From assembly GCA_013397845.1 (NCBI GenBank), contig VZTG01004615.1:1-64000 (forward strand): 64,000 bases of DNA, in the 5' to 3' direction. The stretch is from Melanocharis versteri. Its lineage: Eukaryota; Chordata; Aves; Passeriformes; Melanocharitidae. Shown here one piece after another: positions 24,490 through 37,300 of this stretch; positions within the stretch are counted from its first letter, which is position 1, and every line of letters starts with the position of its first letter. The position numbers and the translations under genes were made by a program. Under the pieces are notes generated by a model that saw only the letters and a list, made by a program, of their open reading frames with translations, was not told the DNA's origin and did not search any database.

Positions 24490-24703
24490 GGACAGGCCCC
24501 GCGGAGGGACAGACCCCGCGGAGGGACAGACCCTGCACAGGGACAGACCCCGCGGAGGGACAGACCCTGCGGAGGGACAGACCCTGCAGGGGGACAGACC
24601 CCGCGGAGGGACAGCCCCCGCGGAGGGACAGACCCCGCGGAGGGAGAGACCCTGCAGAGGGACAGACCCCGCGGAGGGACAGACCCCGCGGAGGGACAGA
24701 CCA
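24490..24703. repeat. 17-bp GC-rich minisatellite, about 12.5 copies
   Basis: Tandem variants of ACCCCGCGGAGGGACAG, with CTGCGG, CTGCAG, CTGCAC and CTGCAG-GGG substitutions, run without spacers. Because 17 is not a multiple of three, all frames rotate through the unit and remain open, which creates misleading open frames on both strands (for example 24062-24715, - strand). It lies about 100 bp downstream of the candidate first-exon donor. Confidence 0.9.
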
Positions 24704-24799
24704 TGGGCGCTTCATTCCTGCAGGAAGGGAAGCTCAGTGACCCTTCTGTGAAACCACAGGATCCATGGAACAAGTGGGGGTGAAAGGAGAGAGATGCCC

Positions 24800-24870
24800 C
24801 CTCTTTCTCTGTTTTTCTCTATTTCCATGTTTTTCTGTATTTCCGTTTTTTTCTATATTTCCATTTTCTG
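24800..24870. repeat. Pyrimidine-rich short repeat
   Basis: Three to four diverged copies of an 18-20 bp word of the form TTTCTCTATTTCCATG. Low complexity; no function seen. Confidence 0.65.
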
Positions 24871-24904
24871 GAGGAGGGTCTAAGCAACCTGATGTTCCCC
24901 CTCC

Positions 24905-24990
24905 CCCTTGGTGGGGGATGGAACGAGCTGAGCTTTAAGGTCCTTTCCAACCCAAACCGTTCTATGATTTTATAATTCTATGATTTTGAT
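24905..24990 (+). mobile_element. CR1 LINE 3' end (short)
   Basis: It includes 'tttaaggtcctttccaaccc' followed by the terminal repeats TTCTATGATTTTATAATTCTATGATTTT written in pieces of the ATTCTATG family. Only the last 85 bases of CR1 remain. Confidence 0.8.
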
Positions 24991-27900
24991 TATTTCTCCA
25001 TTGGAGGCTGGCATAATTTTCTGGCTCAAGATGACAGATATTTTATTCTGATATTTTAGTGCTGGATAAAGAGAGAGTGTGACAGTGAACAAATTTCTGA
25101 AGGAATGGGGCAGCATTCCCAGAACTGGGAGTCTCCTGGCACCTCTGTAGGTGCCAGACATTCAGTGGTGCCAGCACAGGTCAGTGTTGAGATTAATTCT
25201 GGTGTCCCACACAGACAGTGGGAAGGTGGCACATGCTCTGGCCTCTTGGGGTTCCAGAGAGAATTTCCTACCATTTATTTCAGTGTCAAACTTCCCAGCA
25301 CATCAGAGAATGCAACATTAAAACAGCTGGTCAGGCCAGGATGCGGCTTGTTTCGTCTGCCGCCACTGGCAGGTTGGGGCACAATAAATCCTGTAACAAT
25401 GTAAAGAACTCAGAACTGGGGGGTTTGCTGTGCCTCTGGTTTGAGGTGGAGAGGGGGACTGAGATAACAGCCTTCAATCCCTGGTTGCATATTATTGTTT
25501 ATTTTGCTGCATGCTGTGAGCTTTATTAACCCTCTGCATGCCTGAGGGGTGGTGTCTGTGAAGTGCTCCCAGCATACACAACTAATTTTAGCTGGAGAGG
25601 GACATTTAGCAAAGCCCGATGGCCATGTAGGGTCAAACAGAAATGGTACAGGCACTCCTTGTTCCCTGCATTCATTAAAGCCCAGAGGGGCTTAAACCCT
25701 TGTTCTCTTCAGTGTCTCAGAGGCGGGGTGGAAAGTCCTGGGGGAGGGATATGCCTGGTAATAACTTGATGTTTAATCACATCTTTGGTGAGTCTTTATT
25801 AAACATCTGTTGCCCACTATTTTATTTTTCTGGATGGAAAATGGTAAGTAAATCCCAGCCCTGGGACTGGAACATGCAAGGAAGGTAGTTATGGGAGCAG
25901 CTATTACCGGAAAAGTGGGAGTATTGGGTTTATAGGCAGCCAGGCTCCAACTAAATCCTAGACTGTGCTAGCAAATCCCTCCAGTCAGTCATGGATGCAA
26001 ACACTAAACCACTCCTGAACAAGAGAACAGAAAGAATTCTCTGTAGTGTGGGAGTGAGGGAGCTGATCTGCACTGTGAAAGCAGAGCCTCTTGCATCCAT
26101 TCCCTTGGTTCTGATCTCTTTATGTTGTGTGAAAGTCCAGTGAACTGCAGTGGGTCTGACCCTGGCTCTTTGTGCACAGTGATGGCAGCCCTCAGCTTGC
26201 AGGTGACAGAGGGACACACTGGCACCTCGTGTGGGGAGGGAAAATAACCACAGGTTCGAGCCTGAAACAAGTCCCTTCAATTTCTTCTGGACTCTACAAC
26301 GTGGATGAACTGGTGTTGAGGGACTGGAATGGGAATGGGCATCTCCCACTGAAAAGAGCAGCAAGTACTCAGTACTTGGAACATCACTTTTACTTAAATT
26401 GAAATGTTGTGGATGTGGAAGACTCACTGGGGCACTCATATGCATGGTGTGACTGTTCCTCATCCTGGTGCAGGGCATTCTCCTGGGAAAACCAAAACGC
26501 TCTTCTGTCACCCAGCTGGCCCATGGCGTAATCTGAACAGACAGTGTTCTTGTACTCACACATGACCTCCATGACCAGCACTGCCAGACTTACCTGATTT
26601 GGTGTAGTGTGTTGGGTGGTTGGAGGGCTGCAGGTACCTGTAGTCTTCACTGAATTTGGGCCTTTATTCCATATTCCATGCCGATTTTCTTGTATAGTGT
26701 TTATGGGATTCTCATTGCTGTTATGTCAAGATGGACTTGGAACATGACCACTGAGCTTTGCACATCTTCACTGATTTTATATGTGAATATTTCTGCCCCA
26801 AAGAAGCCTCTCTGCCACCACCTCCACCCTTAGCGCAGTCAGGTCTGTCCACCAGGCTGCCAGGGAAATGGAGTGTCTTGGCCTGGTTTTAGATCTTATT
26901 TATTTATGGACTGAAAATCCAGACAGGGTTTTGGACCTACCAGGTCTTGGTTTCTTGAGTTCTTGCCCTTTCTGAGCCATTTGGGTGCAAAAGTCTGTAG
27001 GAAGAGCTATGCCAGTTGTCACTGGTCAGAGCATTTCACACCAATATTCCGAGAAGGGAATTACAGGGAAAACAGAATGTAGGAAGAGTCTCGTTTCCAG
27101 TTAAAACAAACTTTTAAATTCAATCTGAAATAACTGCGCTTCAGCTGTTGCCTCTTGACATTTCTTCAGTGCCCTTCCTTAGGTGAATGGACTTTCTTTC
27201 AGAGAAAAATGTGTCCCCTCTGGAGGGAAAGCAGTGCCCACTGAGCATCCTGGCATCGCTGTGACATTCTGCAGGCTCGCAGTGGCACATGGGGGCTCAG
27301 CCCTGGCACACAGGGGTTAACAGGACCTTGGGTGGGCGGGTGGAAAACAAGCTGTGAAATGGAAGAAGGTCAAGCTCTTGGAGGAGCAGATGGTTTTAAA
27401 TTATCAGTCCCTCTGGAGGAGAGGCCCCAAGAAAACTGTAAAACCAGGGCTGGAAATGAGGCAAAGCACAATCATGTTTGTGGGGTCAGTGGAACAGGAG
27501 CAGTTATGGCTCTCCTGGGACTTGCTAGACCCCACTGTCTGTCTAATTAGGAATTCCTCAGTTATTGAGACCCAACAGCTAAATATGATGGGAGCCTAAT
27601 ACCATTGGCACTTTTCTGTGGGGAGCAAATGCCTGGAAAGGGAGAGCACACGGGAAGAGGAACAGCAGAAATCCCTGTGGCTCTGGATAGCTCAGGCCCT
27701 CTGGGATGACTCTGCAACTGAGGAGAGCTGAATCCAGGATTCAGTAGAGGCAGGTAAATGCTTCCTGTGAGAGCATTCCTAGAGCTTACCCAAAGTGTTA
27801 CTGTCTTTAGAGACTTGTCTGGCAGTGGGGTTTATTAAAGGTGCAGCATCCAGTCAGCAAAGTCACAAACTGCTGTCCTGGACCAGCAGGACTGATGTCT

Positions 27901-28947
27901 GAGGGAGCATCTTTGGGACGATCATTGTCCAAAGCAGGTAAAAATGCTTTGGGAGTCCCACACTGCTAGAAAACAATGGCTGCTACTGAGAGGATTTTCC
28001 AGCAGCAGTCTAGATTTCCAAGATCCTTGTTGTCTTATTTTCTTGGCTTGTCAACTTTCAAGTGGTTTATATTTGGCTATGTAATTGCTTCTACTTTCTA
28101 CATTTATATCAATGCAAAGGTAACAGGGGATGTAGAACTGAAGGATCTTAGCCCAGGCACCAGTTTGACTAATTCCATTTTCCTCTGTTGACATGATTTT
28201 CTCATGAACTGGGAAGGTTTAAACACTGTCACCAGCAACAATGGTCGAAAAGAAAGAAGGAATTAAGAAAATTACTCCAGAATTTAATTTTTGCGTTTAT
28301 ATTTTAATGTGTTGGTTGAAATGGTGGTTCCCAGCCCTGCAAGGGAGAAGTTTTTGATACCTGGGTGAGAATCTTCTTTCTCAGACTAGTGGAAATTTGT
28401 GGTTCTTCTGTCTTGATGCAATCTAACAGGAGTCTAAGCGGTGGCACGAAGGGTTTTCTGTGTGTTCCCTTCCTATTAGCCTCAGATTTTTAAATTATCG
28501 TCTTCTCATAGGAAACCAGAGGAAAGCCTTGTTTTGGTTCTGCCAGCCCAGACAGCCTGTGAACCATGGCCATCACAGTAAAAACACTTCTGCCACCTTC
28601 TGGAGCCAGCCCATCCTCTCCAATTGAACGTGAGATTTAGTATGAATTTATTCACCCAATGCAAAGGAAAGCAATGACTGTGAGCTCTCAGGCCAAAGTG
28701 AGTGAAAGCAGCCTTCAGGCCAACCAGGTTTTGTTGCCTGCAGGTCGAGCTGCTGGGAGAAGGGAACCTGCAGTCCCAGACTGGCTATCTCTGTGAACAT
28801 GAGGAACTAAGCAAAGGCCCCTCTGCTTTAGGGGAGCCTTCTAAGCAGAGGAAGGAAGGTTTACATGTTGCAAGGGCAGACCGGAAGCAAAAGATTTGGG
28901 GTCACAATGCACTGCACTTGTACTTCTGGGGTAAACCTATCCATGGA
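24991..28947. other. No gene recognised
   Basis: About 4 kb without a convincing exon. A 71-codon frame at 27976-28191 (+) has a hydrophobic stretch (GLSTFKWFIFGYVIASTFYI), but it has no homologue that I know and no splice support, so I treat it as chance. Confidence 0.4.
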
Positions 28948-29041
28948 AATCACAGATCCCAGAGTGCTTTGGGTTGGAAGAGAACTTTAAGATCATCTAA
29001 TTCCAACTCCCTGCCATGGGCAGGGAACCTTCCACTAGAGG
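28948..29041 (-). mobile_element. CR1 LINE 3' end (reverse)
   Basis: It reads 'ctttgggttggaagagaact', then 'aagatcatctaattccaact' and 'ccctgccatgggcagggaac', the inverted CR1 3' end. Confidence 0.8.
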
Positions 29042-32000
29042 AATAAGTGGCCTTGTTGCTGCTCATGGGAAAAGGGATCAGCCCGTGTCTGTGTTGGAAG
29101 GAAAGGAGCAAACTGAGGTGTGTCTTTTGGCTGTAGCAGTGAAGCTCTTCTAGAGCAACTGGGTTTCTTTCAGACCTCTTGGGATAGCACAGACTGAGGA
29201 ACTCTTCTGCTGAGGGCCAAGCCCAGGCATGGTTGACCCACACACAGGTGCAATAATTCACTGGTTTTACTTCTCTGCTAAGGAATTGTGAGATATCCTA
29301 AGGACTCGTGGCCTCTGAGAACCCATCTGCTGGTGTGTCCTACACAACCTGGTGTACAGCCTGTCCTTTCCTTGGATCTGCACAAATGTTTGTCCTTCTT
29401 TGAGGCACAAGGTCTTGCATTGGAGATGCAGTGTGGCCTTGACTGATGGTCGCATCTGGCCAGGCTGGCCCCGGTCGTGGCTGGCCTTGCCAAGGGCTCC
29501 AGGGCACCTCCCCTGGGCTGGGGCAGTGTGGGGCTATACTGAGCCCCCAGGGCTGCTTCAGCTCAGTGTGGAGACACCTGGCAGCTCGTGAGCACAGCCT
29601 TACCTTCTGTGAGAGTGGAGAGGTGTGAGGAGGACAACAGTTTGCTGTTTCTTTTATCATTTAGTGACATTCACACGAGACTGATAAGGGGCTCATCTTC
29701 CTTCCCACAGGTCACTGATATCTGAGACCAGGGGACCCACTGGACAGCTATGGAGAGCTCTGTGCTCTGAGAAAACGAAGACACTGTGGGTCTGGAGGTG
29801 CAGAAGTGACTTCCAGAGGATAATCTCAGAAGCTCAGCCTGTAGGGTGGTGAGTTTGGCCATGTCACCACTGATTTGTGTGGGGGTGATGCAGAGCTGGT
29901 AGTGGGAAGTGACACCTTTGCTGTCACACTGAATGTGGCTTTGTGTTGCAGTAGGTCTGGAAATGGCTGTAAACGTTCTGGGAGTAGTGGGCTTCTGTAG
30001 TGTTTGGCTCCTGTAGGGTACACTGATTTCCCTGGATTTCCCTGGGAAGATGCCAGGCTGTTGAAGATCTGCTGTTGTTTTCCCTTGGAGCTGGCAGGGG
30101 ACTCATGGCAGAGGTACACTGGGGTTCCTAAGGGTTTTTATCCTGGACTCATCCTTTCTTGGGACAGTGAGTAGGGATATGTTGTCTTTCCTTCCTGGCA
30201 GTGAGACTCTCCTGCGTTTGCTCTGTGATACTTGCTGTAAATCTATTGCCTGTATCAAAGTCTGTTTCTGTTAATAAAAATCTACAGGAGTGTTGTAGCC
30301 ATGGAAAGGCACAGACTGACTACTTCTCATGCTGCCATCCCATCCCTGCTGCTCCAAAGGGACATGGATTCACTGTCCTGCTCACTGGTGGGGCTTAATG
30401 GCTTTTGCTCCCTTAGAAAATAAGGATGGTGTGTGTCTCCTCTTGGCCTTTGGTATCAGTGCCACTTTCATACATAAATGGGTACAGGGTATCTGGTTTG
30501 TGTGTCTGTGGATCCTGAGCAAGCACTTAGGTCGTGTTCGTAATCCCTGGGGCAGAGGAGAAGATCAGGTCAGGTATAGATTTACCAAAGGGATAAGTCA
30601 CACAAAATCTGATCCTTGGGCATTCCTCCCCACTCCGCACAAGACCTCCATTCATCACTGGAGAGCTTGTGACGTTCTCCCTGTGTGACCTGCTCAGAAG
30701 TTTTCATGAGGTTTCCTTTCTGCAGTTTGTTGGCCTTCAGTTCTGTGTTTCTAACCAAAACATTTGAATTTTTACTTTAAAATTCATCCAAAATGGGAAG
30801 ACTCAAGCTCAAAAGATAGTTAGCAAAAAAGTTAGCAAAAAACCACAGAAAGCCAACCCAAAGTTAAAAGGGAAAATTTAGGTGGAATGTACTCACTGAG
30901 TATCTGGATCTCTGGGGTAAAGAATTTGCTAGAATTTGACTGAGCACACAAAAATTTTGTATTTTGTTTAGAATATTTTCTGTGTCAGGACTGCCTCTGT
31001 TGCTGATTACTTTATTATTACTGGTTTAAGTCTGTGCTAATGGCTTTGTCCCTGCTGTGTCTGTGCTTGTGCAATGCCCGTGGCACATCCTGAGCCTCTG
31101 CACCCATCCCCTCCCCATGAACCACTCACTGCCTGTCGCTTCCCTACGGGTTTGGCTAATTTTGCTCATCAGTCTACCAGCAATTATGTCACATCTTGTC
31201 TGTGTATTGCACTGTCTGAAGCCCGTAAATAACTCCCTATGACACCCCCAATACCTACAAATCCTCTGACTCCCAAATGTTTTGCTTATTCACTCAGCTG
31301 ATTTATGGCCCCAGCACTGGTGTCCAGTCAGGCTCACAGGGAATGGTCTCTTGCCCTATCTCATCCAGACAGATTGATGGACACGCAGGATGAAAGGCAC
31401 CCTCCCACCCTGCCAGGCTTGCTGCTTTATTTTGGGACATTAAAAATGTTGTCAGTAGCCAAGGGCTTGCTCCAGCTCGGTGCCCAAAGCCATGGAAGCT
31501 TTGCCTCTGTCTCCAGTGGGGATGTCCCTGCAGCTGCAAAGCAGACAGACTTCTGCCTGGAATGAGGAATGGCCAACTGGATACCTGAACAAGGCTAATG
31601 CATGACAGGGATGTGTTTTACAGAGGAGTGAGAGTGTTGAGCTGCTTCCAGCGTCACCCCGTTGTGCTGGAGTGTTAGTCAGCAGCATTCACCTAGGGAG
31701 GGATGACTCCCTCTTGGAAGCATTTATTCCATTGAATAAATCATCCTCATGTGGACACCAATGTTTCAAGCATCTGTGAGTGAAGATATGAATTACACTA
31801 TGACAATTTTTGGAAGGCTTTTGCTGTCTCATTTTAAAAATTCTGTGATTTCTTTTTCTAGATTGAACTGGAGTCAGAACAAAACCGTGGTCATTCATGT
31901 AACAAGGCAGTAGAAATTTTAAAAGTAAGCAAGGGTAGGGTTTAATGACTGTGCCAACCAGGGTGCTATTTTCTGGTCCTTATTTAATACACAAGACACT

Positions 32001-34244
32001 GGAAAATGCAACGTGGTTGGATTCATTACACTGAAGGAATGTTCCCTTCATATCCAGCACTGTTATTTTAACCGTGCAATCAATGTGTGGCATTAACATG
32101 CTTCCTTCTCATTCTCCAGAAGTCTGGAATTCACAGGAGTTTAAGAACTCACAGGAGCTTATTTTTAATCCAAGTGAATTTCTGAAATCTTTAAGACTCT
32201 GTAAACTCGTCCGTTTATACATAGTGCACATAGTGCATGTTGTGCACTGGGAGATGGGGTCTGTTACTGCCTGTGCAATTATTGTCAGTATCTGGGGGTT
32301 TTACCAAACTAGATTTTAATTTAGCCCTCTCTCAGCAGTTTCTAGTTGTGGGAACACGTCCACTGTCATACCAGGCTGAGAATGAAACATTCTGACATGA
32401 AACATTTGGAGATGTAAGGAAAGGCTTTGGAGCTGAGTTTGGACCACGTTCTTGTTTCAGGGTAGCTGCTCCTCACCACAGCCCAGCATGGAGGAAAGGA
32501 GTCAGGAGTAGCAAAGAATAAATGCAAGTGTAACATAAACAGAGCTTAGGGGAAAGCTGCTCCAAGCTGGTGCCCAGTCGTCCTGTTTGGTGAGTGTTGT
32601 AAGCATCAGGCATTCCAGCTCCAGGAGTGGTGACATGTTCAGGAAGATACAAGAGGCAATAGGGGATTATGTTTGTTGTTAATATGGTTCAGTACTTTGG
32701 AGGACAAATTAAATCCATAAGAGCCTCTCAAAATCTCAACCATTCACTGTGCAATGCCCTGCCCAGGGCAGAACAGGGTGCCCTGCAATCAGCTTTTCAG
32801 TTCAGTTCTGTGTCTTTTCCTTCCCACAAACTCTTCATTCCCTTCATTCCCAAGTTTTAAGACATCTCTCAAGGGTTTACAGGAGTAACTGTGTGATGTG
32901 CCAGACTAGCAGCACACAGATGAAATGCAAACCCCTTGTTGTGGTGGGAGCAGCAGAGGTCACCCAGATCAGGCCAGCAGGGGACAGGAGAGTGGGCTTG
33001 GCTGGTGCTCACACAGCCCTCTTCCATTTCTCAGTGCAGTTGTCTCAGTGCATTTCCACTGAGGCCAAGGAGGCTCACAGAGATGTCAGTTATTGCTGAG
33101 ATTTGCAGAGTGTGCAGGGCCCCAAAACAAGATTTGTGGTAAGGATAAAGTGGAGCCAGTGATTTTTTGTAGGGAGGTGTCTGTGGCTCTTTGCAGCTGC
33201 TGAGTAATGGCAAAAGACATTTTGGTTCAGAAGCTGACCCAGAGGTACTGCGAGTGACACTCTCTTTGGCCTGGCTATGGGATATCCAGCACAAATTATT
33301 TTTGCTCACTAAATTGTCTCGTACCTTTAGCTGAAACCAGTTCTCACCCAGACAATGCAGCTCAGTTGAATGTGTGACAAGGAGATGTTGGGATCTTCCT
33401 CGTGTTTTCATCAGGTGCCAGGTGACAGAGCTCAGCTGGATGAATGCCTGGTGTAGGTGTGCTCCCAAAGTCCCTGTGCCTTTCAAAACTGATGGAAGTT
33501 GCATGTTCCTGTGTCCCTCTGTTGACTGAAGGAGTGCAGAGGGTAAACAGAGACCCAGCAGTAATGCCATAGGCAGTCCAATCTAATTGCTCTTTCAGAG
33601 CTGCAGTAACTCTATAGTTCCTGAGCATCTCTCATATGACAGGGAATCTGCTTTCCCAGCTTGCTGCAAGGCAGGGATGTGTTACATTACACATTGTCCA
33701 ATTTAAAATACAGGGAAAGAGACTCCTTTGGCAGAAGGTCCCCTGAGTGATCCATAACAATAACTCCTTAATGCCAAGCTCACACTTCACCATTCCCTTC
33801 TAAAGGCTTCTCGTCTGCTCTCAGGTCTGTTGCTAATTTAACTAAGCTAAATGAGATCAGGATGTACCTCTGCTCCATGCCCCAGTTTAGACATCCATCT
33901 CTGTGGTTTTCTTCTCAGCAACTGCTCTTGTCATCCATCAGAACCCACCACGTGAGTGCCATGTGGTGAATGTTTGCCTGAAACACGAGAGGAGGTCTTT
34001 ACAGGAAAGCCAGGTGACACAGAGGGATGCTGCTGGATGTGTACATTTTCCATTCAGCCCTGCTAATCATCCTCATACCCAGGTTGTGTTGGGCATGACA
34101 GGCCGATTGGCAGGTCTGTCTCTACTTGGCTGCAGAGGTGTGGCAAGTGAGGAAGGACAAACTGTGTCACTAAAGGGAGCAATGTTAAGGTCTGTCCTTT
34201 CCCTTGTGAACTGTAAATAATGACATCATTTGTCTTTTTCACAG
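29042..34244. other. No coding gene recognised; upstream region or 5' intron of IGFN1
   Basis: About 5.2 kb with no recognisable coding exon on either strand. If the 24.1-24.4 kb block is the IGFN1 first exon, all of this lies within intron 1. No additional promoter-like CpG tract is visible close to 34.2 kb. Confidence 0.45.
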
Positions 34245-34313
34245 GAGAACTTGTAACCTGTTTGTGCTGACCCCAGAAAACTGAGCAAAGCATCATGAGC
34301 AGCCATCAGACAG
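34245..34313 (+). CDS. IGFN1: IGFN1 exon 1 (first coding exon)
   Basis: The acceptor TTTTTCACAG precedes 50 bases of 5' UTR. The start codon is at 34295, and the exon encodes MSSHQT before the donor CAG|GTAAGAG. The start was chosen because it is the only ATG in frame with the conserved next exon; a TAA lies upstream in the 5' UTR (34256 region). It ends in phase 1. The acceptor shows that a noncoding exon lies further upstream. Confidence 0.85.
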
Positions 34314-37300
34314 GTAAGAGAACAGACATAGCTCTAGGGAGCCCCTGGGAGTAACCCCAGCTTGCTTCTCTAGCTTGGAGATGGCAGGGACTGACCCACC
34401 AGGTTCTGACTTGGCAGTGGGGCCTTTCTCATGCCAGATTTTGTATTTGAAGCAAGAAGGGGTGCAAAGCTTTCCCTGTCCAAACTGTTGCTGGAGCTGT
34501 GAGCCAAGGTGGTCCTGAATTAGGACTTTGATTGCAGAATTTCCCACTTGGACACAGCTTTGGCAAAGCCACCACAAAATCCCAGACCTTAATGCCCAAG
34601 CCTTGGGGCACATTTACAGCCTGTGGCACTGGAATGGGTGGGACCTTTGTGGTCCAAGAGGAGCTGAGCAGGAGCAGTTACTGCTCTGCAAGAGGCAATG
34701 CAGACTGAGAGATTCTTTCTGAAGGACGAACATGTTAATTGAATGTATTTTTTCTTGCCTTTTTAGTAAAAATCTTCAAGAAATCTTCTATCCCAGGAGT
34801 TGTTATCACTCAGTTTGTGAATGATATTCCACAAGGATGCAGTACACCTGATTTTGAGAAGAAACCACTCACTCTGACACTGCAGGAAGGTGAGACTTGC
34901 TAAACAGGCAAAGCCACAGATCTGGAGGTTTGACTCCGTGTCCCACCTACATGAAAAAATTATCATGATTAAATCAAGTGAGTTTCTAAAGTGATTTGAC
35001 ATGACCAGAAAAAAAGTGTTATGTGGCCAAAGTCTTTGTTACACTGATGAAAATTCCATCAGTACTCACAAAGGTCTCCTGAGTTGTCACTATGTGTGTG
35101 CAAGACTAAAATCTGGCTCTTATGTGTACAGCAAATCCTGTCAATTTTGCAGGAAGCTCTCACAGTAAGGATTTTGCAGCAAAAGATTAAGCACATTGAA
35201 AAAGTTGTTGGTTTTTTTGTTTTCCTGTTGAAATAACTTGTGTGCAGCACTAAAATCAGCTGCTTTTTAAAGTAGGATACACTGACTGCAGGTCAGGTTA
35301 TTTAGGCTATAGCAGCCTTCCAGTGCCTAAAGGGGCTCCAGGAGAGATGGGCAAGTGCCTGGAGTGTCAGGACAAGGGGAATGGCTTCTGACTGCCAGAG
35401 GGCAGGGTTAGATGGGATGTTGGGAAGGAATTCTTCCCTGTGAGGGTGGGGAGGCCCTGCACAGGTTGCCCAGAGAAGCTGTGGCTGCCCCATCCCTGGG
35501 AGTGTCCAAGGCCGGGTTGGACGGTGCTTGGAGCAACCTGGGAGAGTGGAAGGTGTCCCTGCCTGTGACAGGGGGTGGAATGAGATGGACTTTGAGGTCC
35601 CTCCTACCCAGGCCATTCCATGGTTCTGTGATGATTCTGTAAGGAACAATGTAAGGATCTTGCACAGAGCAGGCAGCTGCTGAGCAAAGAACTGGAATCA
35701 ATGAAGAGCCTCCCAGGGAATCAATGGAGAACCTTCCAGGTGCAGAGAGTCCTTTTGTTTTTTCTTTTTAGTTGGTGTGGAGTAGCCTGAGAATATTGTG
35801 TAGCTCCTCCTCCCTGCCAGGACTGAACCACCAGCCTGGATTTCGGTGTTCCACACTCACCTGTGGATTTCCAGGAGTCACTGAGGTTTTGTGAAAGAGC
35901 ACAGTGGCCTCTAGTGGAATCTATCCCTCTTCCTCCTCCTCCACCTGCACGTTTCAGGCACTAACCAAGGGCCTTGGCTACCTGTCTAAATTTTCACCTG
36001 TCTAAATTTTCGAAGTTACTTCATTTTCAGCAGCTTCTTTGCAGTTCCCATACAAACTGTTTGTGCATTCAGGTTGGCCACTGTAATTCTGTGTCTGTGC
36101 TGAGGCATCATGAGGGCCTTTAATTCTATCATCATCACCCCACTGTGTTCAGTGCATGGCTGAGCTGATTCTCCTGGCTGGGTGGCCTGTGACAGATGAC
36201 AAGCATGGGAAGTGCAGCCAAAGTGGCTAAAATGTAACACAGGGATAAGCAACTGGAATCAGACTTTAATAAGAGATAGTACTGCGATCTCAAAGGCTGG
36301 AAAAGGCCTTTTGATAAGAATCTGTTGGCAGGAGCTTGTTCCATCAAATAAGTTTGGTGGTGGTGACTGCAGAAAGGTGTGAGAAATATTGCCAGACTTT
36401 CCAGGGAGAATCTTTAACAGTGTTGGTCACCTGAAGACCAAGAGTATTAAAAAAAAAGAGAGAGGGTGATCATTTCCACTCTGAGCTGTGTCCATGAATA
36501 ACTCACCTCCATTTCTATTCTCACTCACCCGCACGAGTCACTTCTCTGACTTGTTTCCCAGTGTTCCCTATGGCTCTGGAGACTTTTGGAGAAGAAATTT
36601 GTACTGGGCAGCAGGAAAACTGTTGGAGATTTCTGTGATGGGCTGCAGGGTATGCAGGTTCCTGGGGAGCAGGGATGAAGGAGAGGAGCCCCCTTCTCTT
36701 CTCCCTCCCTTGTCTCTTCAAACAGCAGAGCCTGGTGGGTTTGGAGTGCAAGGTGGTGCCAGCTAAAGATTGGAGAAGCAGTGGGATTTGATAGAGAATA
36801 TGTGTGATGAGAAGGGATTTGGACATTTCATGGATAAAAAGCAAGTCTGGGTTGAACTTGCTGTTGGGCTGATGATTTCAGTGATGGTCAGAGATGTCAG
36901 CAGCCACATCTGTCAGGTTAACACCACATTTTAAAGGCCTTTTATGATTGAATACATACAAAACTTGAATTATTGATGTGCAAAAGAAGATGTTATCGTT
37001 ATTTTTGAAGAATGTGTCTGCATAAAATAACAGAAACTACTCACTTCGGTGATCAGTCTTGATAAAATAAGGGGCCAGGCCTGAGAGTCCTCATGTCTAA
37101 GCCCGTCTTAAATAACTAAATTCTTGCCTCTTTTCAAAGGTAAAAATGCCATTTTCAGAGCTGTGGTCAAAGGTGTCCCAGCCCCTGAGGTGAAATGGTC
37201 ACGTACACGGAAAGGAATGGATGATCCTGCCAAATATGAAATGTCCTTCAACAGTGCTACAAATGAATTCATTCTGCAGGTAAAGACCAAATATTTCAGA

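Noticed and set aside
24062..24715. 217-codon minus-strand frame over the CpG block and minisatellite
   Set aside because: It is open only because the 17-bp repeat and GC-rich sequence lack stops. The peptide is a rotating repeat without a known domain.
27976..28191. Small hydrophobic protein (71 codons)
   Set aside because: Single short frame, no homologue known to me, no promoter or splice context.
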